Origin: an uncultured Bacilli bacterium
Lineage (GTDB): Bacteria; Bacillota_I; Bacilli_A; ML615J-28; CAG-313
DNA length: 64,000 nt
Direction of reading: 5' to 3'
Assembly: GCA_944326155.1 (NCBI GenBank)
Contig: CALVCV010000003.1
Span: 1-64,000, forward strand
Made by a program: the position numbers and the translations under genes
The notes under the pieces: generated by a model
The model's database searches: none
The model's input: the letters and a program-made list of their open reading frames with translations, nothing else
Told to the model about the DNA's origin: nothing
Part shown: one piece after another, positions 30,801-38,014 of the stretch
Numbering within the stretch: the first letter of the stretch is position 1
Layout: every line of letters begins with the position of its first letter

Positions 30801-31633
30801 AACAAACCATAATAATTTGCTCCACGAGTTTCTGCAATACTAATTGTTAAAAAAATATTAGATATAGTACCATTGTTTAATCCACACATTACTCCTCTAA
30901 AAGGACGTGAACTACTGCCAATACCACTAAATTCTTGACTATATAATGACAAATTATTAGCAACTAAATAATATCCTGTTTGTACTAAATCATATAAATT
31001 GTTATTACGAATAAAAGCTGCTTTTTCTTTTGCTGTAAGAAGTAGTTTATAATTATCATAATCACTAAATAATTTATCATATTGATTGATTAAATCAATA
31101 TTACTTTCTGCATTTGATTCAGTAAGAATATTACCTGTAGCAATAATATCTTGCAAAGCTAGCAAATCCTCTTCAGTTTCAATTAAAAAACGATCATACA
31201 TATATTTGCCATAATCTTGGACTGTTGGATTTCTTCTTGTAGTAGAAACTATAATATTTTGATTTACATTTAAAGTAAGAATACTATTATTCGATCCATT
31301 TTCTAAAGTAGGATTGCCATTTTCATCTACAATATTCCAACTTTGAAAAATTCTTGATTCATTAATAGCACGTAAAGTAACAACAGAATTTGCATCAACA
31401 ATATATGTATCTGTAGCATCCGTACTAGTTTGCATTTCTACCCCTTGTCCACTAACGTAAACACTTATGGTGGAGACTTTATTGACTATCAAAGTATATT
31501 CGCCTGCTGCACTTACACTACTCTTAGGTTGTATAACAAAAATTACAATTGTAAAAACTGCTATCAAAAGTACAACCAATGCACTAACTGATCCGATGGA
31601 AAAAAGTTTTTCATTTGCTATTTTTTTCTTCAT
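24827..31633 (-). CDS. Giant GLUG/InlB-type surface protein (2268 aa)
   Basis: The largest gene of the window. Residues 13-37 are a membrane or signal segment. An InlB-type divergent repeat follows at about 45-135. Residues about 311-990 hold some 16 GLUG-like repeats, seen as recurring YAGGLxG, YTGGFVG and YVGGLIG cores every 35-60 residues. Further beta-rich domains follow, including a Listeria/Bacteroides-type InlB repeat near 1610-1650 ending TFYARW. The end has no LPxTG or membrane anchor, so attachment may be non-covalent or through the fibre. It is the last and longest gene of the fibre operon, 20 bp after the 389-aa gene. A GGAGA site precedes the ATG. Role as adhesin or fibre-associated matrix protein is inference. 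Confidence 0.85.
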   Translation of the reverse strand: MKKKIANEKLFSIGSVSALVVLLIAVFTIVIFVIQPKSSVSAAGEYTLIVNKVSTISVYVSGQGVEMQTSTDATDTYIVDANSVVTLRAINESRIFQSWNIVDENGNPTLENGSNNSILTLNVNQNIIVSTTRRNPTVQDYGKYMYDRFLIETEEDLLALQDIIATGNILTESNAESNIDLINQYDKLFSDYDNYKLLLTAKEKAAFIRNNNLYDLVQTGYYLVANNLSLYSQEFSGIGSSSRPFRGVMCGLNNGTISNIFLTISIAETRGANYYGLFGYLDERAVVRNLNVITSIGITKDEYGMILNNTIYAGGLAGEINQALMYNIMVKLNTGINTTDTTIYIGGIAGKLTGGINAHHQVKYSANGENWNIQSNSSSNIYAGILAGYGQNAYIDYFDVDISGLTINISNLRNDIYNPDINIYLGGLFGYLNVDSITKINNIYFKGNNRQILHSNINAGNAYVGGLIGCVDTTYAQVNVGVVQFDNMASEQSSIIAQSLDATSQANLYAGGLFAYVLGENLNAGEQFKDTITTNEIDGKVIYNFRYLFNGNYNIQTIQNGSEDITNTFGKSIAGGLVAKGFFNIDGLDNNNRSEIFISSPTSKFEVRANQTRSANHLSSTSNKINQITDKEHCISGLVFGLVSNNNYQYIFKNINIYANNANILTTREMGSLGIGDLSTGGFIGYSVGSSFSNITLYFNGGLIKTDSLSYEAQNTLTDMNNAYTGGFVGDFRGPNATMNNIQIDGYDIENKTSIGTTVRIEATQNTIPGGKDYTGENYTGGLIGRLYQVSKVENCSYNGSTSNADIILMQGHESPDSAFCGGLIGLIKNNSSIYEGLIQINNCKVTNAQIDGMATTVDIYGNPDIYVAGLVGACYSHDSPVKVSFSNSKVLNSNIRAQSNERIESYTSGILGAATWSGTFDISNCYVYGSQILSDANSSTSGAADKDNAYAAGICSQTTSVNVNISNSVVIDSIVASRAPNGRSIACGIIYEATNSTIYVNNCYSNAYLNIANENYPIINTNDNCTRSYYVLENITSPLSYNGIGLDFSRKKINTSNVSIQSIFTNLNYNDANGEKILPVFKSNHYFSVTRNMSSPVLINYLGTNSERRTNIASIWINATEEGSSSKLVDYTSIEELIDAGWFNLGEIIVYNEDISTSETDNIELVEIKYLDDNNTYHFSGFSSDGKAYLQNSNYPFNLIESGYSQIEEDSQVTIGDKVVTTRITNQIKVYDGIPYMQIHFKTVDTVPIYIVELYDSNGNQNIITTNEANGIGNLTYDYVFDNDGYINYTITYIPNTYLKENMTFYLVCKIGQGNQYDIHGLKFDLIANKIELDDITFANYTPPLNYYLEELDDTLGTMENPYLLRNNSITKFIPIISKSNDLTEQQYIDETNVEYVNYICNAPSDYASIKSNGDLSVNNATNTTYSIQITLKDFAQTSKTIYFKVVNQYGVSHTLIGADIESINYATSSSEYYFKITPQTNYSSIPNSFNILIGNTTYNLNNIFTSNGIRIYQDGDKTQEITTFNENASYYEIYLSEVLIRNNIYINISFPIIYTITLDLQCNLFNPNFVEEQKVFKLIEGTTYNSYFNDGIKTDINTWISDATLFGFVFTGFYLVNDANNDNSYGVSFESIISSDIEVTSSITFYARWSFLIELVEAPGTHIVSSFPDTFMKDYYEEDLVNETIKIPINNNRGYVFTLSKDEDFIGEAFIEAFTIELVEGKKQITEIAIEKYYENMYLYFIPPEQITGYLVIATSVSNTDLIIGENTASVTEEILPEDGIYTFKYTVNHRNTITTTSDGTIFDSSYIYNSGNQNNPNSNLSLTKDFLLQFSQQSYENNQTNLISRNLPIGMVIDVYYQKIINGTVTNRIVGTYQVTTNNINRLLLSEFTSWDLETKIFPKETFSEFLGTNEEVSEIYYFVITPPNGLIENVRNEIINYVIDAGYYDPNNSSGFVEGKRTNNRFANIPIEDELADKVLMETSKQSKIYSVTPSRITTLDKNEDNTFTFTDIKEFNLFDIHLYNAKIEDQVVYVYDDGINNTLIISDYIPFGLHSIRLSIGYNLGNVEIYGSKTGLDDDWQLVDTIYVNSYDSKIYTIDFSNTNYQYFKIDNISLKEMHINEMQIIAKSNAMLYTTKFTENNIVESTTNFIKYTLKRTIEGDIRHNGKKFLLAVQLLESDKIVEDIQDISLSLEINNQKIIISALDLESRGKNVVYFDLSSILVNYDLDSITFEIIVDANCSISAVQLLEATSMYKPAMSEVRDTIV

Positions 31634-31653
31634 CGTTTTGTCTCCTTTCTTTT

Positions 31654-32823
31654 TTATTTAGTTATGAGATTAAAAACATCTTCTGAATTCTCTTCGAATG
31701 GTAGATTATCCTTATTATTATGTTGATAGCCACCAAATGCCTCATTATATATCATATACATCTCATTATTTAATACATCTTTAACACATACTTCTACTTT
31801 GGCATCAATTTGATAATTTGTCGCAATTGGCAAAAAATCCAAATAGAAATCTGAAGCTTGTGGAACATAAATTTTAAGCATACCACTACCATATGTAGCA
31901 TTATAACCAATAATATATGGTTTAGTTATATCTATATTACTAGGATTTTCACCTATGCCAATATGTATATCTTTTAATTGATTTAAATTCAATAGTAAAT
32001 CTTGCCAATAAATTGTAACTAGAAAAGCTTTTGAAGTATATTCATATATTTGATCATCGATATTCACTGTTCTTTTAAAAAACATATCATCTACTTTATA
32101 ATGAGAATATATATTACTTGATTGTATATAAAGGGTCTCTATTTTTGTTTCAAACAAGTCTCTTACATTATTAGAAAATACAATTAATTGATTTGATACA
32201 ATTACATCAATGATAAAAACTTCACGATATGGTTTAATCAACTGTACAACAATAGAAACATTTTCTGCTCTTTGTATTTCACTATCTAATTCTCTTGTCA
32301 ATTGTATAGTTACATTATGAATTTTACCAATTGCGCTAGAACCAAGTGGTTCATAAACAAAACAGTAATTTCCGTTAGTACTTATTTCGCCATCATTTTG
32401 GACAATTTCTGTTTGATATTTATAACTATCATTTCCTACTTTTTTAGGTGTTCCCCATACATCTAAAACATATAAGTCTTCTTCACCAGTTGGATTAGTA
32501 ATTTCTCTTCCTTGTGAATCATAAAATTGACTAGGCTTTTGAATTACATATTCAATATCTCTTTTTGTTACATCTTCACCTAGGTAATTCATTAATTTAA
32601 AACTAACATGTCCTATATCATTTTCTAACGATAAACTTAAGTTATTACTATCACTATTAAAATAAAGTGCTGTATAAGATGCTAAAATCTCATCTTTTTC
32701 TTGCTTAATATACCTTGATGAAGTTGGATTAACTGTTATATTAATAAGCAAAATGATAATTATAAAAAACAGCAATATAAGTACTAGGTTGAGGCGTTTA
32801 TAAAATCTTTCTTTTTCAACCAT
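31654..32823 (-). CDS. Fibre-operon exported protein (389 aa) with SRY motif
   Basis: A 389-aa protein with one N-terminal hydrophobic helix (about 11-31) followed at 36-38 by SRY (TSSRYIK), comparable to the AKY motif in the TasA-like subunits. The rest is beta-rich and polar. I recognise no named domain. It lies between the 205-aa gene and the giant protein (20-bp gap). It could be a fibre cap, adaptor or anchor. An AAGGAAG site precedes the ATG. Confidence 0.7.
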   Translation of the reverse strand: MVEKERFYKRLNLVLILLFFIIIILLINITVNPTSSRYIKQEKDEILASYTALYFNSDSNNLSLSLENDIGHVSFKLMNYLGEDVTKRDIEYVIQKPSQFYDSQGREITNPTGEEDLYVLDVWGTPKKVGNDSYKYQTEIVQNDGEISTNGNYCFVYEPLGSSAIGKIHNVTIQLTRELDSEIQRAENVSIVVQLIKPYREVFIIDVIVSNQLIVFSNNVRDLFETKIETLYIQSSNIYSHYKVDDMFFKRTVNIDDQIYEYTSKAFLVTIYWQDLLLNLNQLKDIHIGIGENPSNIDITKPYIIGYNATYGSGMLKIYVPQASDFYLDFLPIATNYQIDAKVEVCVKDVLNNEMYMIYNEAFGGYQHNNKDNLPFEENSEDVFNLITK

Positions 32824-32853
32824 AAAATAATCTTCCTTTTAATCAATTTTTTA

Positions 32854-33471
32854 CTAAATATTTGATGCTGCATTAATAAATAAATAAATAGATAACTGAG
32901 CACCGAAATAATCATCACTTGTTGTATCTGCGAGTTGATCATCTAAAATACAACTAACAACAAATTCATATTTTACTTTTTGTTCTCCAGATGTTGGTAA
33001 GACTAATGTATCAGTTAATAAAGTAAATTGATCTGTAGCCATACTACCATCAATTGGGACAGCCCGATACATAATCGTACAATCCACATCAAATGTTTCT
33101 CCTTTTACAGGCAGCGCTATAAAACCACTTGCAATAGGGATAAATTGTCCAATAATTCCATTATATTCTAATGTTTTATCATTGAAATTACTAACAAAAA
33201 AATGATATGTAATATTGTCTCCTGGCATAATATTCATAGTCTCAATTCTTTTGTGAACAATGCCATTTTCTTCATATTCTGTTTCAACACCAACAATTAA
33301 TTGATCATTTCTAAATAAATCTGATCGTTCATAATTAAAGAATAGTTTATTACCAATTATAAACGTATTTTTAGTTGTAGTTACTTTAATATATTTTGCA
33401 AGAGTAGATGATGTTAAGATAACCACCAAAACAAAAATTAAATATAAAACTATAATATATTTTTTTTTCAT
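32854..33471 (-). CDS. TasA/camelysin-like exported protein (205 aa)
   Basis: A 205-aa protein with an N-terminal hydrophobic segment (residues 5-22) ending STLAKYIK, with AKY at 25-27, a pattern typical of SipW-processed camelysin/TasA proteins. The mature part is beta-rich and contains a region NIMPGDNITYHFFVSNFNDKT... comparable to the APGTKGSFAFSIKN region of the main subunit, suggesting the same fold. It directly follows the second signal peptidase gene (20-bp gap), its likely processing enzyme. Confidence 0.75.
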   Translation of the reverse strand: MKKKYIIVLYLIFVLVVILTSSTLAKYIKVTTTKNTFIIGNKLFFNYERSDLFRNDQLIVGVETEYEENGIVHKRIETMNIMPGDNITYHFFVSNFNDKTLEYNGIIGQFIPIASGFIALPVKGETFDVDCTIMYRAVPIDGSMATDQFTLLTDTLVLPTSGEQKVKYEFVVSCILDDQLADTTSDDYFGAQLSIYLFINAASNI

Positions 33472-33491
33472 TTCTACTCCTTTCTCATTTT

Positions 33492-34022
33492 TTAATTTTT
33501 TATTTTCTTTTTTATTTTTTTATCTATATAAAAATATCCTTCAATTACTAAAAATCCACCAATAACAAAAGCAATAATTCCAATAGGTGATTTAATGAAA
33601 TTGACAAATTTATAATACTTAGGTAAAATAGCAATTTTTTTACCAATAATATATGTAACATCAAAAGGTTCATCATCTGTATTATTGGTTTGTTCATTGA
33701 TACCTCTTGTAGTAATTGTATTACCATCACGTTTTACAATTTTATGGGTAACAGGTGTTTTGGTATCTGGCAATAAATATGTTACAGTCATTCCAACTTG
33801 ATAGTCTTCTTCTTTTATTTTACGTGTAACTACTAAATCACCTATATAGATTTCAGGTTCCATACTACCTGATGCTACTTCAAAAAAAGCAATACCAAAA
33901 ACAGTAGTTGGTTTATCTTTATTTATGATTCTTTTTACCAAATAGATGGAAAAAAAGATAAAAATAATCAAAAATAAACCAGCAATTAAAAAAGATACAA
34001 TTTTATAAATTATTTTTAACAT
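33492..34022 (-). CDS. SipW-type signal peptidase I, second copy
   Basis: A 176-aa membrane signal peptidase of the ER/archaeal-like Ser-His type. The nucleophile is Ser53 in ASGSMEP and the general base is His93 in VTHKIV, where ordinary bacterial SPase I has Lys. It has a helix at both ends, the last followed by KKIKKKIK. It is only distantly like the first peptidase of the operon. It begins 4 bp after the stop of the 394-aa gene, with a poor ribosome site, so translational coupling is likely. Probably cleaves a subset of the operon's exported proteins. Confidence 0.9.
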   Translation of the reverse strand: MLKIIYKIVSFLIAGLFLIIFIFFSIYLVKRIINKDKPTTVFGIAFFEVASGSMEPEIYIGDLVVTRKIKEEDYQVGMTVTYLLPDTKTPVTHKIVKRDGNTITTRGINEQTNNTDDEPFDVTYIIGKKIAILPKYYKFVNFIKSPIGIIAFVIGGFLVIEGYFYIDKKIKKKIKN

Positions 34023-34026
34023 TTTT

Positions 34027-35211
34027 CTAATCTACTTGCTCGATTTTTAAATCAAAACTTATAGTACAGACAAGACCATATTCCAAATACCCTAAACTAT
34101 TTTCAAAATTTTTTTTATCATTTAAAAATTTTTCATACATTTCGTATGTATATCGTTCTACTATATGATTTAAACCATCTAATGTACCATCTACTAGATA
34201 GGATTTAATTTGAGTTTTTTGTGCATCCGTTAAATCCGAATAACCAACTTTCATAGTTTGACCAATAATACCACTAGCATTAGGGAAAACAAAAGCAGGC
34301 TCTCCATTCATACCATTTTTTGAAAAATAATTCAAATATTCAAAATAATCATATATATCATATCCTATATAATATTCTTGACCATCAATTATATATGGAC
34401 CTTCCATTATATTATTTGTTTGCGTTACTACTTGATAACCAAGATATGTACTTTCCACTCCATTAACATCATGAATATTATCTACAACATCCCATTTTAT
34501 TCTAAACGTTTTATTTTTTTTATTATCACCAAAATCTAATGCTAGTAATTTTTCATCAAGTCCACTAAAATCACACTGTGTAGAAAAATACATTGCAACA
34601 CCATTAGGTGTATCTTCTAATATTTTGTCAAATTCTAATTGTGAAGATGTTTCTAACAATAGTACTGATGAAACTGTTTCATCAATAATTTCTTCATAAG
34701 TTGCTTTTTCTAATTCGGATAATTCTAAATAAGAATCTAAGGTAATTATTTCATTATTTTCTTTATTCTTATAAGTGACAATATGGTTAATATCACTATC
34801 ATATAGGTAAATAGAAAAATGAATTGGATTTTCTCCTGTTAAAAAATCCCATACAAAATAATTACTATTTGCTAAACCATCTGCATCTACTTGCAAAGTA
34901 ATTTTTGATGATTTTGCAATTTTGGCATTAACTTCAGATAAATTACTAATTGTAAAAAACCAATTACCACTATCACCTGATTCTGATAAATTAAAACCTT
35001 CTCCTGTCATACTAATTTCAGTTTTATCTTTATTTAAGGCTTTAATATCCCATTTTGCAATAGTTGATACACTAGAATTAGTATCAATTAAAGTCTTATA
35101 TTTAGCATTGGTTGTTGACGTAGCAATATTTTCGCTAATGGTAATTCCTAGTATAATAACCAATAAACTAAATAGTATCATATATTTATTTGTAAATATT
35201 TTCCTTGCCAT
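34027..35211 (-). CDS. TasA-like exported protein (394 aa)
   Basis: A 394-aa protein with a hydrophobic N-terminus (residues 11-30) followed by TNAKYKT (AKY at 36-38) and, 14 residues later, TIAKWDI. The main subunit has the same spacing of AKY and VAKWGF, so both are probably related. The mature region includes WFFTISNLSEVNAKI, like the SFAFSIKNASEVTAQY segment of the subunit, but has a large insertion. Probably a minor or specialised fibre subunit. It lies between the anchored protein gene and the second signal peptidase gene. Confidence 0.75.
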   Translation of the reverse strand: MARKIFTNKYMILFSLLVIILGITISENIATSTTNAKYKTLIDTNSSVSTIAKWDIKALNKDKTEISMTGEGFNLSESGDSGNWFFTISNLSEVNAKIAKSSKITLQVDADGLANSNYFVWDFLTGENPIHFSIYLYDSDINHIVTYKNKENNEIITLDSYLELSELEKATYEEIIDETVSSVLLLETSSQLEFDKILEDTPNGVAMYFSTQCDFSGLDEKLLALDFGDNKKNKTFRIKWDVVDNIHDVNGVESTYLGYQVVTQTNNIMEGPYIIDGQEYYIGYDIYDYFEYLNYFSKNGMNGEPAFVFPNASGIIGQTMKVGYSDLTDAQKTQIKSYLVDGTLDGLNHIVERYTYEMYEKFLNDKKNFENSLGYLEYGLVCTISFDLKIEQVD

Positions 35212-35234
35212 TAAGCTTATCCTTTCTTTATTTT

Positions 35235-36077
35235 TTAATTGACATACATAATTGTAGAGGTAATTTTGATATAAATTGTATAATGTGCCGTTGCATCAAT
35301 ACCAATTTCTGTATCAAATTCATCATTATCCCAATCTATCCATATCCAATCTAGACGAAACTGAAGTGTTTGATTAGCTGCAATTGTAACATTTTCTAAA
35401 TCTAAGTTATCCAAATTGACCCAATAATATTCGTCACCTAAAGCATATTGCCCACTTAGTACTAAACGATATTGCATTGGTAAATTACTCAAATTATCTT
35501 CATAAAATTCCATGTTTAACGTTACAGCAAAATCATTCGTGTTAGTGATATTAAAATAATATTCACCAACTTTTCCAGGATATAAAATTTTTTCTTCTAC
35601 TTTATCACCAAATATATTCCACTTGTCATATAAAATTGCACCATCTTTTTCACTAATAATAAGTTCTTTAGGTTTTGCTGGATTTGTACTTACTTGTAAA
35701 ATTACAAAACTTATTAAAAGGGTCAATAAAGAAAAAAAAGTACATATTAAAATAAAAATAATAGATTTTGTAGAATTAAATAAAGTTCCCAAATATATAT
35801 CATCAAGTGTATAAATGTTAAAATAACTATCTAATTTGGCAACTATTTGTTTTGTAGTTTGATTATATAGGGTATACTTAATTTTTCTACCATTTAAATC
35901 ATTTGGCTCTACATCAACAATCGTGTTGGAACTAAGAACTGATTTAAAGAATAATTCATCATCTGAAACAATTTGATGGCCATTTATTTTAGCAATTGTT
36001 TGTCCATTAGAATCTTTAATTGTATTAAAATATATATGATAACCTAATAATCGTTGTCCTTTTTTCTTTCTTCGCAT
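35235..36077 (-). CDS. Membrane-anchored TasA-like protein with cytoplasmic domain
   Basis: A 280-aa protein with an unusual layout: about 105 polar residues, a single membrane helix at about 106-128, then an external domain of about 150 residues. The external part has ILYDKWNIFGDK, LYPGKVGEYYFNITNTNDFAVTL, similar in order to the AKW and APGTKGSFAFSIKNASEVTA segments of the TasA-like subunit. It has no cleavable signal, so it may tether the fibre to the membrane, a role like TapA in Bacillus (inference). A GGGG site precedes the ATG. Confidence 0.7.
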   Translation of the reverse strand: MRRKKKGQRLLGYHIYFNTIKDSNGQTIAKINGHQIVSDDELFFKSVLSSNTIVDVEPNDLNGRKIKYTLYNQTTKQIVAKLDSYFNIYTLDDIYLGTLFNSTKSIIFILICTFFSLLTLLISFVILQVSTNPAKPKELIISEKDGAILYDKWNIFGDKVEEKILYPGKVGEYYFNITNTNDFAVTLNMEFYEDNLSNLPMQYRLVLSGQYALGDEYYWVNLDNLDLENVTIAANQTLQFRLDWIWIDWDNDEFDTEIGIDATAHYTIYIKITSTIMYVN

Positions 36078-36106
36078 AACGATTCCCCTTTTTATTTGTT
36101 TATATA

Positions 36107-36148
36107 TTTTTACTAAAACATATTGTTAAAAATATGCTTTAGTAAAAA
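36107..36148. repeat. Inverted repeat between tasA-like and next gene (proximal)
   Basis: An 18-bp imperfect inverted repeat (36107-36124 and 36131-36148, one G-U type mismatch) 30 nt upstream of the start of the 280-aa gene. Could act as a 5' stabilising or occluding hairpin. Confidence 0.5.
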
Positions 36149-36170
36149 TATATGTTAATCCCATTAAACT

Positions 36171-36204
36171 AAGTGGATATTAGGCCACAATCTAATATCC
36201 ACTT
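36171..36204 (-). terminator. Hairpin directly after the TasA-like gene, possible attenuator
   Basis: A perfect 13-bp stem AAGTGGATATTAG / CTAATATCCACTT with an 8-nt loop, about 36 nt after the stop. The following minus-strand sequence AGTTTAATGG is not a proper T-run, so it is more likely a partial terminator or mRNA-stability hairpin favouring expression of the subunit. Confidence 0.5.
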
Positions 36205-36239
36205 AATTATGTAGCCACATATTTTAATAATAAAAAATA

Positions 36240-36827
36240 TTAATCAATTTGAGTAAATACTAATTTTGCAGTAACAGTAATTGTGGCAGTTCCTCCAATA
36301 CCTAATACTGTATCAGCCTCATCTGTATTTGGAGAAGTTGCTTCAAATGGCCATTCCCATTCAACTGTAATAGTAGTAGCCTTTGCTTTTATTGCAAGTG
36401 TTCCTGTTTTTAATGCTGTAGCACCAGGTGTAACTTTTCCACTATCAACTTTAAAAACAAGAGGAATATTGTTTTCGTTTGTAACTTCTAAAAATAACTC
36501 ATATTGAGCAGTAACTTCAGATGCGTTTTTAATTGAAAATGCAAAACTACCTTTTGTTCCTGGTGCAATTTTTCCATTAGCTACATCAGCTTCATCAAGA
36601 TTATCTTTTGTATCTAAAATTGTATCAAACAAATTAAATGTCAACTCTTCACTTCCCAAATTTAAAGCTTCACTATTTACTTCAAAGCCCCATTTAGCAA
36701 CTGTTGCAGAATCTTCACCACTCACAGTAGATGTGTATTTAGCATAAGTACCTGAAACTAATGTTAATGATAAAATTGCAACAAATGCCGCAATAAGACC
36801 AAATGTAAAAATTTTATTTCTCTTCAT
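36240..36827 (-). CDS. tasA: TasA/camelysin-family fibre subunit
   Basis: A 195-aa secreted protein of the TasA/CalY (camelysin) family, whose Bacillus members polymerise into biofilm fibres. A signal peptide of about 29 residues ends SGTYAKYTS (AKY at 29-31), typical of SipW substrates. Then ATVAKWGF, NGKIAPGTKGSFAFSIKNAS and a C-terminal beta segment ATITVTAKLVF as in the family. Its composition is richer in G, A and T than its neighbours, as expected for a highly expressed subunit. It follows a SipW-type peptidase gene (110-bp gap) as in Bacillus sipW-tasA. A GGAG site precedes the ATG. Confidence 0.85.
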   Translation of the reverse strand: MKRNKIFTFGLIAAFVAILSLTLVSGTYAKYTSTVSGEDSATVAKWGFEVNSEALNLGSEELTFNLFDTILDTKDNLDEADVANGKIAPGTKGSFAFSIKNASEVTAQYELFLEVTNENNIPLVFKVDSGKVTPGATALKTGTLAIKAKATTITVEWEWPFEATSPNTDEADTVLGIGGTATITVTAKLVFTQID

Positions 36828-36937
36828 AATAATCTCCTTTCTTAAAATTTATTACTAATTCTAATTTTATATATATAAATTTATATATGTATTCTCATGT
36901 GTGGCCATGTTAATACCCAATTAAGTTAAAAATTAGA

Positions 36938-37642
36938 TTATTTCTTTTCATCTAATTTTTCATCAGATTCTTCTGATAATTGTTTTGTAAATTGTGCTTT
37001 TTCTGATTTTAATTTTGCTAATTCTAATTCAAGTTCAGCATTTTTAGATTGTACTTGTTGATTATCTTTTTTCTTTTTTAATAAATCAACTACTAATAGT
37101 ATAGCAAGAGGAATGCCCAATATTACAACAATACCAAGTGGAGATCCTAAAAAATTAGCAACTTTACCAAATCCACCAATTCGTCCAGTATAAATCCCCA
37201 CTATCTGATCAGATGTCACATCCATATTATCAATAGAATTATTAAAATCACCTTTCATCGTAAAAATATATTCATCTAGACTTTCTATTTTTTTTATTTC
37301 AAATATTCTATGTGTTACAACTGATCCGTCTTCCGCAATATACGTAATAATATCACCTTCAGTAAGCGTTGATGGGTCCACTTTTTTAATAAAGATTAAA
37401 TCATTTTTATTAAATGCACCACTAACTATATTGCCCTCCGCATCTTTTTCAATAGTCATCGAATCAGATACTACAATTAAAGGCGCTCTATTAAAAAGCA
37501 TAGGAATCTTATCAGGATCTACCCATCCTTTGATTATCAATATCATATTCATAATAATTAATGGCACAAATATAATTAATAAAACTATACCAATAATATT
37601 TAAAGTACTAATTTTTTTAGTTATTTTTGTTTTTTCTATCAT
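36938..37642 (-). CDS. sipW: SipW-type signal peptidase I
   Basis: A 234-aa signal peptidase with Ser61 in VSDSMT and His111 in VVTHRIF, i.e. the Ser-His ER-like class that processes TasA-type proteins. There is a membrane helix at about 14-37 and another at about 165-185, then a charged coiled-coil tail of about 45 residues (Glu/Lys-rich) not found in ordinary SipW. The start at 37640-37642 follows AAGGAG; an ATG 13 codons upstream lacks a site. First gene of the fibre operon. Confidence 0.9.
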   Translation of the reverse strand: MIEKTKITKKISTLNIIGIVLLIIFVPLIIMNMILIIKGWVDPDKIPMLFNRAPLIVVSDSMTIEKDAEGNIVSGAFNKNDLIFIKKVDPSTLTEGDIITYIAEDGSVVTHRIFEIKKIESLDEYIFTMKGDFNNSIDNMDVTSDQIVGIYTGRIGGFGKVANFLGSPLGIVVILGIPLAILLVVDLLKKKKDNQQVQSKNAELELELAKLKSEKAQFTKQLSEESDEKLDEKK

Positions 37643-37680
37643 GTTTGTCTCCTTCTTTAGTTTTAATAAACTATTCGTCA

Positions 37681-37709
37681 ATAATGTACCTTAAAATCAT
37701 TTATTTCAA
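37681..37709 (-). promoter_or_regulatory. Possible promoter of the fibre operon
   Basis: Minus strand TTGAAA (37704-37709), 17-bp spacer, CATTAT (37681-37686; 4 of 6). The 14-bp palindrome at 37708-37721 touches the -35. The 333-bp interval 37682-38014 has no gene; it holds this promoter, two palindromes, a small inverted repeat TTGAC/GTCAA near 37779-37796 and the upstream terminator. Confidence 0.4.
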
Positions 37710-37721
37710 AGGTATACCTTT
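37708..37721. promoter_or_regulatory. 14-bp palindrome, copy 1 (candidate operator)
   Basis: Perfect palindrome AAAGGTATACCTTT abutting the -35 of the possible fibre-operon promoter. An identical copy lies 144 bp upstream. Regulator unknown. Confidence 0.55.
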
Positions 37722-37851
37722 ATAATTTTTGTTTTTTTTAAAAAATTCACTAATTTTTTTATCAAATTTAATGAATAAATTGACTTTTATGTCAATATAT
37801 GTTAATATATATATGACTATATATTTTTTTATATATTTAAAGTTTTATTAT

Positions 37852-37865
37852 AAAGGTATACCTTT
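37852..37865. promoter_or_regulatory. 14-bp palindrome, copy 2 (candidate operator)
   Basis: Second perfect copy of AAAGGTATACCTTT, upstream of the fibre operon. The pair could bind one regulator with DNA looping. Confidence 0.55.
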
Positions 37866-37931
37866 TTTAAAATTAAAAAGTTATTTCATCTACGAGTTAT
37901 AATAATTAAATGTAGCAATTTTTTTATTAAA

Positions 37932-37972
37932 AAAATGCTTGATTTTGGTAAAGCACCCAAATCAAGCATTTT
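37932..37972 (-). terminator. Intrinsic terminator of the tgt-lipoprotein unit
   Basis: A 13-bp perfect stem (37932-37944 with 37960-37972, core TGCTTGATT / AATCAAGCA), 15-nt loop, followed by a run of T on the minus strand. It separates this unit from the fibre operon. Confidence 0.85.
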
Positions 37973-38014
37973 CATTTTATCCTTTTTTATTCTATTATTT
38001 TGTGAATCTATTTC

